This document shows positions 39,829-49,100 of a stretch of DNA of 64,000 nt, piece after piece. The translations under genes and the position numbers were made by a program. Location of the stretch: the NCBI GenBank assembly GCA_011317545.1, contig WUJK01000013.1, positions 1,092,972 through 1,156,971 of the forward strand. The letters run 5' to 3'. The stretch's first letter is position 1; the number at the start of each line of letters is the position of its first letter. The notes under the pieces were generated by a model. The model did no database searches, was not told where the DNA came from, and saw nothing but the letters and a program-made list of their open reading frames with translations. This DNA comes from Coniella vitis. Its lineage: Eukaryota > Ascomycota > Sordariomycetes > Diaporthales > Schizoparmaceae.

Positions 39829-41407
39829 GTTTCCTTTATTAATATCTCCGTTTATAGAGCTTTCTAATTCTAAGCTCGTTTCTTCGTTAATAGTTTAGGC
39901 GCTAGTATCCTAACTAATATAGAGCGTTTCCTATTATTCTATAATTTCCGTAATATTACTCTACGAGATATCCGTTTCGTTAGGTAGTTCGTACCCTTCT
40001 ATATCGCGCTAATAGGGGTATTCCCTAATAAGCTAGGCTTACTACTCTATTATTAATCTTTCGAATAGACTATTATTTATAGAGAGGGGTATTCTCTAAG
40101 TAACTATAATTTATCGTTCCTTATAAGGTTTCTAAGGGAACTATCCTAAGCCTTACTTTACCGAAAGGTATATTATATAATTATCCTTATAATAGAAGGT
40201 CTAGTTAAGGAGTCTATAATCGGAGTTATCCGATATTTACTTTAGAAGCTAGTTTTAGCTAGGAATAGAGTCTATAGTCTTATATATTATAATATTAGCT
40301 TATCGTCCTTCGGGGACTTTCTTAAATTCTCTAGGTTTCTTAGGTTATCGGTATTCTTGTATAAAGTAGCCTATCTTATTATAATTAAAGTATTCCTTAC
40401 TTATAGGTTTACGCTAAGCTATATTGAGCTCTATAGGTCCTACGTATATAATACTACTAACTGCTATACCTTATTACTAGAAGCTACGGTTAGTTATCTA
40501 TTAAATCCGTTATCCTATATTAGCGTAATTCCTCTATATAGTATAGCTTCCTCCTTTCTTGCTTTTCTCTATACGTCTTTCGTAGAGATAGTTATCGATA
40601 TAGATAGTATTATTACTAAATATTATAAAGTCTTTAGGCTAATCCTGCTTAGAGATTTCGTCCTTAACCTTATCCTTAAATCCTCTATAATAGTATTTTA
40701 TAAGGTTCTTATCTTCCTAAGGGAGGCGTATTAAGAGTTATTTAAAGCGGATTATATAGGCTAAAGCAGACTTATTCTACTTAAGTTCTATAAGTTATTA
40801 TACTATAATTCGTTCTTCGTTAGGATTATTAAATATTTCCTTAAGGATATATTCGAATCCTACGAATAAATCGAATATATTTTTAGTAGTTATCTTACGT
40901 TAATCGAGGTTACCTAGGTATTTAATATAGTTACGAAGTAAGGGTTTATATTAGATAAGTATATCTTTTTCGAATTATATACCGGCTAGGATAACTTTAT
41001 CGGGTTTAGTAGAGAATTAAGCTATATTATATAGGAAGTATACCTTATAATAGGTAAGGAACCCTTAAAGCGTCTTTTAATTACCGTTATATATAATAGG
41101 TTTATCTATCTTATAGCTGTTACCGGTATTTTAAATAATAGGCGCTAGGGGTATAGCGGCTATAGCTTAGTATTATTCGAACTATTAGGCCTGCCTATAG
41201 ATAGTACGATTTTACTACTCCTAGTTCTATTAGAGTATAGCGAGTTATTAAATAAGTTCGATTAATTAGTATATTATATCTTCCTAAATTATAACCTAGC
41301 GATATCCTTCTCCTAAGGTAGATAGGGTAGGAGTTTAAGGAGCTATTATTATACTTAATATTACCTAAGAGGTATATATAGACCGTCCTAAATAAGAGTT
41401 ATAAAAA
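39829..41407 (-). mobile_element. Chromovirus element D, 5' part: gag and leader
   Basis: Continuation of element D after the nested block, minus strand. It holds the zinc-knuckle region near 40370-40410, the gag body to about 41290, and the leader next to the 5' LTR. It aligns as reverse complement with gag of elements B and C. The 125-aa plus-strand ORF inside it is antisense to gag and is not a gene. Confidence 0.8.
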
Positions 41408-41890
41408 TATAATAATCCTTACCTAAATCCCTGATTCTGGAAGTACCTATAAGTTATATATTAGCAGGCGGGGAAGTATTACCTTTAAGTCTCTATACGT
41501 TTATCGAGCAATATTAAGTATTATAAGTAATTAAGAGGGATTACCCTATTATATAAAATAATACTTAGATTTATAACTAAAGATTATAAGGAAATTATCT
41601 AATATTAATCCGTAAACTCCTATCCTTATATCCTTCTGTTATTAACTGCTATTCCCTAAATAGTGCCTTAGACCGATAATATCGCTCGTCGACTATTACG
41701 GTCCAAGTCGATAGAGTTGTAGTACGGTCCTTACGGTCTACCCTTATCCTGCATAACCCTAACCCTGGTTATATCATCTAGTATAACTTTATTATATAAG
41801 AGATCCCCATCGGTCCGTTAAGGTTCCGATTTGCTGGCATATAGTTGCGCTGGCCTGTTCCTATAACCTGTATAACCGTGGGTTATAACA
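41408..41890 (-). repeat. 5' LTR of element D
   Basis: 483 bp. The right terminus GGTTATAACA is intact and CpA/TpG-rich toward the right end, so RIP fades at the border with the gene-containing region. The AACCCTAACCCTGG motif near 41757 is the reverse complement of the telomere-like motif in the plus-strand LTRs. Confidence 0.85.
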
Positions 41891-42000
41891 CTTATACTAT
41901 ATATTTCCTTAAGAGAAACCTGTTAATAAACCATATAATAGTGCTTCTCTTTCTATATTCCCTTTCTGTGATGCCGAAGATTAGGTACTAATACACTTTC

Positions 42001-42597
42001 TTATAACTGGAATCTTTTTCGATACTTACCGTCCAATCTTGCAGCTGCTTCTTTCATCATTGTATATGCAGGTTCATAGAACAAGGGCTCTATCCCTTCG
42101 CTTATAGCATATTCAACGTTGGTCAACGCACTTTGCGGGCCAATGAACGGACCAGGTAATCGTGGGTCTGCTCCGTAGCGCAAGAGGATCTCAATAGCTG
42201 GCAGATTATTGACCAGGCCCTCTAACCCTCCGCGAACTCGATAATGTAACGCCGGGTCCACATAGAAAGTTAGGACTCGACCACAATTTCGCATCTTGCC
42301 AAAATCATGGTCGATTTCATTCGGATCCGCACCTGCGTGTAAGGCTGCCTCAACCACTTTGGCTTTTACTTCAGGTGGGTCAAGGCTCAGAGCCGCCACA
42401 AAAAGCGGCGGCTGATATCTCTCAACCCAGCGATCATCACTTAACCCAAGGAATGCAGCGTTTCGCTGCTCCTGGGACAAAGTATTATCGTTTATAATTG
42501 CGTCAAGTCGCTTGTTGAATGGTATGCTTTCATCTTCTGAAGGGTGTTTCTCGGACGGACTATATGTGATAGACTTTGATGCTGTGTTTTCAGCCAT
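42001..42597 (-). CDS. Small ankyrin-repeat-like protein
   Basis: I favour the start at 42597 (MAENTASK), 198 residues: the ATG there has A at -3, while the longer frame up to 42735 begins in a weak context and its extra 46 residues look like leader sequence. Two ankyrin-like units are visible: VVEAALHAGADPNEID in the middle and AIEILLRYGADPRLPG further on, each with the helix-turn pattern and the GADP turn. The spacing between them is longer than one canonical repeat. Likely a protein-protein interaction module in cytosol or nucleus; partner unknown. The gene ends 111 bp from the retroelement LTR yet has normal base composition and no RIP. Confidence 0.6.
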   Translation of the reverse strand: MAENTASKSITYSPSEKHPSEDESIPFNKRLDAIINDNTLSQEQRNAAFLGLSDDRWVERYQPPLFVAALSLDPPEVKAKVVEAALHAGADPNEIDHDFGKMRNCGRVLTFYVDPALHYRVRGGLEGLVNNLPAIEILLRYGADPRLPGPFIGPQSALTNVEYAISEGIEPLFYEPAYTMMKEAAARLDGKYRKRFQL

Positions 42598-42739
42598 GAT
42601 GCTGTGTGAATTCGTGGGAAGTGCGGTAAAATTAGAGATCGAAAGTGCACATATTCTGTGTTTATCTTCTGCTTCTTGCTTAAGCATATGCATAACATAG
42701 ATGGATATGGATTGAGAAGTGCAACTCTTGTCCATGAGC

Positions 42740-43497
42740 TGTGGTAGTCGGTACTTATATATCTGTCATCACAGCCCCAGCCTCCCTAATATGCTGACTA
42801 AGACCGTGACTTCAAAATTAGCTGCAAGAACTTTGACTATATATAGCGCAATGTTCGGTTGGTTCATCAGCCCCACAGGTAATACGAAGCAAATAACCAA
42901 CGTAACTGTAACCCAACATTATTATTATCTGATGTGATACTACATTGTGCATGTTGTTAACATAAATATCAATATGTTCGTTTCTAATCCCCACAACCCA
43001 TTCTATACTTGGACTTTAGTGAATATGGTCGGATGTTGTTTCTAATTTTAGCTGAGAGGTAGCGGGTTATTTTCAGAGATATTCAAGTACTGGCTATCAT
43101 TTATGGTAAGACCAACGAAATCTGATTATCATAACTAGTGCGGTATTAGACGTGAAACAATCGCGAGTGAGCCGACATCAAATACGTAAAACCGGATTGG
43201 AACGAAAAATGGGCCTGTAAGCCAAAATAATCCACGACCACTTCGCTTCACACTGTTGAGTAAGCCGACCCGGTTAGTTATTTTGGTAATTGAAGCACTT
43301 GATGAATATCCGCTGGAAGAGTAAGAGGTATAAGTAGGGTTAGATACGAAAGGTCTACCAGAGGGCTTTATAAACAACATTAGAACAGTCCAAACCATCA
43401 CCCTTATATAACAAGCCTGTCTTTGCCTTATATACCGTATTATATCCGATATTTCCTGTTGTTTAACCCAGACGATCATTTCGTATTTGGAGACAAT
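42740..43497. other. Intergenic region between divergent genes
   Basis: Contains the promoters of the minus-strand ankyrin-like gene and the plus-strand secreted-protein pseudogene. A TATATAA box lies near 43406, about 90 bp before the pseudogene ATG. I regard the minus-strand 133-codon ORF across its right part as chance. Confidence 0.4.
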
Positions 43498-44520
43498 ATG
43501 CGTTGTCACTTCATCATCTTCACAGCTGTACTTCAATTAGCCTACGCTTCCCCTATCGGCACTGAAGCAACATGGGGTGGGGATACTATACCAGCATAAG
43601 AAGAGTTCAACATAAACTATACCAACATTAATGGGGCTATTTCTCCTCAGTTTCCTCTGCCTCAAAGAGAAAATACCTTCTTCCCTCTCGCAGAGAGATC
43701 GTCAAGCTCATCGTGCCCTGCTACTACGGGCAATAAGACAAGCGCTACGTCGAAAGCCACGCGATGGCTAGCGGGGTTATTTAAACGAGCTCCAAACTAT
43801 GGGTCTTTGGATGTCCCTACAGCGGCAGAACCTCTCGATCAATGGGCCACCAAAATATACAAAGCGACCGACAAGCACAAGGCTGTTTATATTGATTTCG
43901 AAACGGAACTGGAGGCCAAACCGACCTCACGTTTCGAGGAGTTTAAAGATGACTCACTTTATCTAACCCTCACTGGGCTATATGGATGTACAAGTGTGAC
44001 TGTGGTTTCCTACTGCGGCGCGTATATGGCTCATTTTTGGGAAGCTGTCATGGGAGACGCACAATATAAGCTCGACTATAACCCTTTCATTGCGGGTGCG
44101 GCCGATGCCCTAAAAGGCATTAAGAACGAAGTGGTATAAAAGAAAGCGAATGCTGGAAAACTGGTAGCGCAAGATATACTTCCGAGTAACGACTTCATCT
44201 CCCTTCAGGCACACCAGGCATGCCTTAGCAAAGATATAGGGGCTCGGGCTTTTATTATAACCCCTGCGAAAAGTAACAGAGTGTTAACACCTCTGAATCC
44301 CAATACTATAGCTGCTCTTACAGCTATGGTAGCTGATTTAACTGGACTCGACTTAAAGGATATTGCAACGCATATTTATATATTACCTAGAGAGTCGGTA
44401 GCAAAGGCTAAGACAAACGGCAAAGGGAAGGTATTACTGAGTTATAGCCCTATTTCTCGCACTTATCGAGGATTTACTTATACGGGCCTACCCATCATTC
44501 TGCCCCGGATTGAGCCTTAG
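43498..44520 (+). pseudogene. Secreted-protein pseudogene with two in-frame TAA stops
   Basis: One reading frame runs from ATG 43498 to TAG 44518-44520 (341 codons), broken only by TAA at 43597-43599 and 44137-44139. Both stops fit CAA-to-TAA changes in a CpA context. The first 20 residues (MRCHFIIFTAVLQLAYASPI) look like a signal peptide. The middle carries LYGCTSVTVVS...GAYMAHFWE, a segment I recall from a widespread family of secreted ascomycete proteins of unknown role. No intron with good splice sites would remove either stop. The last about 20 codons contain a 37-nt near match to the helicase gene at 49209-49245, so the original C terminus was probably replaced. An active gene reading through the stops cannot be excluded. 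Confidence 0.65.
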
Positions 44521-44700
44521 TCCACGGGTGGGGCCATACAAATCTGCCGCTGGCCCGTGCGTTTTGAGCCATAGTCCATTGAGCCATAGTCCACCAATGG
44601 ACATCGCGCGAGTGGGGTCGTCGCAACCCCAACCCCACACCCAACCCCAACCTAACCCCAAGCCCGCCCCTCTACTAAGACGCGTACGATGATAGAATAG
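44521..44700. other. C-rich CCCCAA-type tract and short duplication
   Basis: GAGCCATAGTCCA occurs twice in tandem near 44566-44592. From about 44629 follows a run of CCCCAA/CCCCAC units with one CCTAACCCC, close in look to C-strand telomeric DNA. The first CGTACG of the following dense zone lies at 44683. Confidence 0.5.
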
Positions 44701-45090
44701 CAGCCTCGTACAGTTGGGGCCTATCGCGCAGGCTGCATCCGATTCTTCGGCTTTCTATCCCTCGTACGATCATCGCAGCCTCGTACAGTTGGGGCCTATC
44801 GCGCAGGCTGCATCCTATTATTCGGCTTTATCTCTTGTGCGATAATGGCAGCCTCGTATAGTTGGGCCCAAGGCTAGGTCTGATCCCATTGTTCGGCTTT
44901 ATCTCTCGTGCGACAATGGCAGCCTCGTACAGTTGGGCCTAAGGCTAGGTCTGATCCCATTGTTCGGCTTTGTCTCTCGTGCGACAATGGCAGCCTCGTA
45001 CAGTTGGGCCTAAGGCTAGGTCTGATCCTATTGTTCGTTCGGCTTTGTCTCTCGTGCGACAATAGCAGCCTCGTACAGCGTAGGAGAAGG
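44701..45090 (+). repeat. 71-75 bp tandem repeat, about 5.3 copies
   Basis: Units begin with CAGCCTCGTA at 44701, 44776, 44849, 44920, 44991 and 45066. Each has an early CGTACA/CGTATA and a late TCGTACGA or TCGTGCGA box, and the middle changes from a GCAGGCTGCATCC type to an AAGGCTAGGTCTGATCC type. The last unit breaks off into the promoter of the next gene. The repeat supplies many of the CGTAC motifs upstream. Confidence 0.85.
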
Positions 45091-45450
45091 CAGCAGCCGT
45101 CGTTTCTTGCAACGCCTTTGTCTCCCGTACGACAATCACCGCTTTCTTCCGTCGGTCAGTCACAATACGTAGTAACTTACTCTGACTTTCCTAGAGTCTT
45201 CGGCGATATTCCCTTCCTACTATATAAAGAACTTCTTCCCTCCCTTTTCCCTTTCGACTTTTTTCCTCCTTCTTTATTCCACCTTTCTTTTTACAAAAAA
45301 GCTGGGTATCGTCAACCGTACGTCCTATTTAACGTCACCACTTTGCCCTCCCCTTCCCTTTCTTCCAACCGTCCGTACTGACCACCCAGCCGTACGGCAG
45401 AAGAAACTCCACTACTTCTAAAGAAAACCCCAAGAAAAACCGTCTGTACG
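45091..45450 (+). promoter_or_regulatory. Promoter and 5' leader of the small cysteine-rich gene
   Basis: TATATAAA near 45222 is followed by a long pyrimidine-rich tract (45232-45300), usual around fungal transcription starts. CGTACG boxes lie at 45126, 45317 and 45391, and TGTACG directly precedes the ATG at 45451. Confidence 0.5.
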
Positions 45451-45858
45451 ATGGCTACCTCCACCTTCACCCTCTCCGTTCGCTACACGGACCTGGGCAT
45501 TCAGAATGGCCGGCGCGGCCTAATCCTCCACCTTACCCACCCTGCCTCGCACGCAGCCCTGACTGCCTTGGCTAAGAACGACACCGAGCGAGACCTCTTG
45601 GCCCTGCCCGGTACCGATATTCGCCTCTCGGCTGGCGACTCTGGTACGACTGCCGCTGCCGTTATCGCCAAGATCCTCCGACGTGACTCGTACTTCTTGG
45701 CCGTCTTGGTTGCTCGTGCCGGCCGCCCCAAGGCCGTACGCTGCGAGCACCGCTGCCGCGCACGAAACTTCCCCTTCGACCAGTGCCTCTTTGTTGCTGG
45801 CCAGCAGCAGAATGCCTGCGCCAACTGCATCTGGGACTCGCACGCAGCTCGGTGCTAA
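45451..45858 (+). CDS. Small cysteine-rich protein, DUF3716-like zinc cluster
   Basis: Intact 135-residue protein. The N-terminal half is a compact alpha/beta-looking region (FTLSVRYTDLGIQNGRRGLI). The C-terminal third carries six Cys: CEHRCRARNFPFDQC, then CANC and a final C. This matches my memory of the fungal DUF3716 pattern (C..C...F..C......CanC...C), probably a zinc-binding fold. Start chosen for the ATG directly after TGTACG, with A at -3. It is followed 333 bp later, same strand, by the zinc-finger/RecQ helicase, whose ATG also follows GTACG. Shared motif and context suggest co-regulation or a two-gene unit. GC-rich codons, no RIP. Its function is unknown; nucleic-acid or chromatin binding is only a guess. 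Confidence 0.7.
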   Translation: MATSTFTLSVRYTDLGIQNGRRGLILHLTHPASHAALTALAKNDTERDLLALPGTDIRLSAGDSGTTAAAVIAKILRRDSYFLAVLVARAGRPKAVRCEHRCRARNFPFDQCLFVAGQQQNACANCIWDSHAARC

Positions 45859-46191
45859 AGCCGGCTCGTACTATTACTAGCGAGGGGGAGAGTGATTCCT
45901 AGGGGTTCGTACTAAGGATAAACCGAGGAGGATAGTTTAGATCGTACAGAGGCTCTATTGCTTCGTATATAACCCGCAAGGGGCCCCTAATACTACTATT
46001 ACTCCGTACGGAGTTTTATACCCCTAACCCGTTACCTGCCCCCTTTCGTACGTAATCTTGCTTACCTTATATAATAGATTAGCTCGTATAGATAAGAGAT
46101 TTTCTCTTTCTTTCGTACGCTTTACTATAAAACCGAATACTTTAACTTTTTTTATTCTCTATCTCTATATAATATATTCTCTTCTCGTACG
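45859..46191 (+). promoter_or_regulatory. Intergenic region and helicase promoter with CGTACG boxes
   Basis: CGTACG or close variants recur near 45868, 45907, 45941, 46003, 46045, 46115 and 46186, the last touching the ATG at 46192. A TATATAATATAT stretch lies near 46165 and CT-rich leader sequence precedes it. Confidence 0.45.
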
Positions 46192-49100
46192 ATGGAGCAA
46201 TATATTACTATTAATACGGAATATAATATTCTTATTTGCCGTATCTGCCAGGTTGCCGTACGGCCTGGTACGGCTATCGATACGCATTTCCGTCAACAGC
46301 ATAAGCTTAAAGGGCCAATCCTTAAGGAGATTCTTTACTCGTACGGTGATATACCGCTTACTGATCCAGTCTCGCTTCTACCCCCAGAAGATAGCTTAGA
46401 TCCGATTCCGAATCTAGTAATCGTACGAGGTATAAGCTGCCAACTATGCCGGTATCTTACTACTTCGTACGGTCTCTTCCGAAAGCATAATAAGGCGACT
46501 AGGCATTCCCAGAGCGAAAATCCCGGGCAGCCCGTACGGCTCCAGAGCTGGCTTAGCGGCCCCCAATATAGACGGTATTGGATCGTTCGTACGGGAGCGG
46601 AAGAAGTAAATCCCGTACCTACTCGCTCCTCTTCTCCTATAACGCCCGATCCAGATTTAGCTTCGTTCGAAAACGCCCTTACCCAGCAGGAAGCTGCTTT
46701 TCTTAAAGTCGACCAGGACTACGTACGAACAGGCGATATACGCGAAGGCCTCGACCGTGATTCGGCTTGGGTGAAAAGGGTTGGCTGGGTTCCGTATTTT
46801 CAATCGCGCGATAAGCTTGCTATCCATCAGGCTACTCTCTGGGACGAGAAGGGGAAGGCCCGATCCACCGTACGGCAACCAGAAAGGCCGGAGATTCTAC
46901 CAGAGCATTTCGTACAGCTTCAGCAAGTCTCAAGAAGCTTCGCACGAGAGCTCGATCGCTGCCTTCTACGGCTACCTACTATTCCAATCGAAACACTCCA
47001 ATGGCTTGCGAGTATCTCGTCGACGCAGCCGAATCCCCGCCCCTTCGTACGGCCGGGGTTGGATTCAACGATCGTACGATATCGTTCTTTTGGGCAGCGA
47101 TATCTTGTCTTCTGTATTCGTGCGTACTATCTGGGACGGGAGCAAGCGTACGAGCAGTGGGCGGTCTCCTTTTCGGCCGAGCAATGGTCGCTCTTGTGCG
47201 ATATAATTACTGCGGTTGATATACTTCTCGACCGTACGGAGCCCCCGGTCTCTACCCAGCCAGCTAGGCGTCCGTACGAAGCCTGGACATTTGCTCCGGA
47301 TCTAGACGATAATACGTACGAAGAGGAGGATAGGGAAAGTCCTCGGAGTCGTACAAGTCTAAGCCCCGAGCATATAGAGGAGACCGATATCCTCGACCGT
47401 ACGGTCTTTCGGTTTTTTCTTTCGTCTCTTCGGCATTATATCGGCGGGAATCTCTATTTAAATCCACTCCTTTGCTTTTGTGCGGCGTTGGGAATCCGTA
47501 CGGAGCCGCTTGGCTTTCTGGAACCCCATCTCTATACGACCCGGCTTGCAGCGCTTCTCTGGCTCGCACGTCTGTTTTTTCTCGAAGCCGAATTTCTCGA
47601 CGAGCCGTTAGAGCTTGAAGCGATTAGCGTACAGGCGGTCCAGCGCTTCCGTACGGCGCATAGCGAGTGGATGGTACCCGGTACGCATACGCCTGTGAGT
47701 ACGATTATCGCCTGGATGGCGTACGGACGCGGTTGGCGCCACCAGATGGCGGGGCAGGCTTCCGTACGATGGTCTGAGGATAAGCAAGTCCTTTTCTATA
47801 ACGGCGAAGCAATTCCCGTACAGGCGTTTCAGCAGGCCTCGTGCGAGCTTATCGACGAGGCTACCCGTCTCCTCGACGGCCTTCTTTCTGGGTCCTGGGA
47901 GGAGCTTCGTACGACGGTCGAGCCTACACGGATCGTCGACCATACTATACAGGTCGGCGCTGGGCGGTCGTTCGCAACCGACCCCCGGAATATATGGCTT
48001 CGCCCGGGGCCTCGTACGGTGCTTAGCTTGCTCCAACCGTCTCTCTGGGATTCTATACGAGGCCAGTGGAAGAAAAAACCGGTTTATCAGTGGCTCCAGC
48101 AGCTTCGTACGTTCCGCGAGCTTCTCCTTGTCCTTGTATATATCTGGGGCGGGCAGCCCGGACGAGGGCCCGAAATCCTTACCGTTCGGTATAGAGATTC
48201 CTGGCAGCTCGTACGGAATATCTTTATTCTAAACGGCGAGGTTATGATTGCTACGGACCGGGATAAGGGTAAATCGGCTTATAGCGTACGAAGCCGTAAG
48301 GTCGTACGCTTTCTCCCGCCGCCGGTTGGGCTTTTCCTTATCGTTTATATTATCTGGCTTTTACCGGCAGAGCGGCTGCTTCGTACGCAATGCGGGTTAC
48401 GCCCGGCCGTCGGCGAACAACTTGAATATCTCTGGTACGAGAGTGATTCTGGGGTTTATACGACCGAAAGGCTTAGTACGCTCCTCGTACGATATCTCCA
48501 GCCGAGGCTCGGTGCTCGTATTGGTGTTGCGCGCTACCGTACGATTGCAATCGAATTCGGACGGCAAATCCGGGGTCTTAGTACGAAACAAGCGGAACTC
48601 CAGATCGGCGAAGACGAGGATTCGTACTACCAGGATATCGATCCGCTTACAGGCGAGCCGGGCGACGGAGGGAGCGGAGGCTGGAATATCGTCTGGGATT
48701 TACAGGCTACGCATAGTACGAAGGTCGCACGACAGCATTACGCTGTCCACGTTGGGTTTCTAGGGTCTTTACAGCCCGAGATGATTGCAACCTTCCGTAC
48801 GGTTAGTTTACTCTGGCACCAGTTCTTACACGGTACGAGCCCAGAGGCTAGCGGGATTCCTCGTACGGAAGGGGAAGACGAAGGTCAGCAAATACGGAAG
48901 CGGAAAGCTTCGCTCTCGTATAGAGGTGGAGAGGGACCGTACGAAAGCCCGAGCTCTATACCGCCAGCTCTACGCGCTCGTACGATACGTACGGCTACGG
49001 ACGAGGATCTTTTACAAGCGCTTCGTACGCTCTTTGGAGCCGGTGCTGAGTGGAAATCAGCCGAGCAGGCTTTATGCTGTCGTACGATCTGCCGACTCCA

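Noticed and set aside
43135..43536. 133-aa minus-strand ORF
   Set aside because: Overlaps the promoter and signal-peptide region of the plus-strand secreted-protein pseudogene and has no recognisable motif.
44701..45090. CRISPR-like array
   Set aside because: A eukaryotic tandem repeat with whole-unit identity; no short repeats with unique spacers and no cas genes.
45501..45843. Minus-strand ORFs of 107-109 aa over the small Cys-rich gene
   Set aside because: Shadows in GC-rich coding sequence; the plus-strand reading has the cysteine pattern, promoter and start context.
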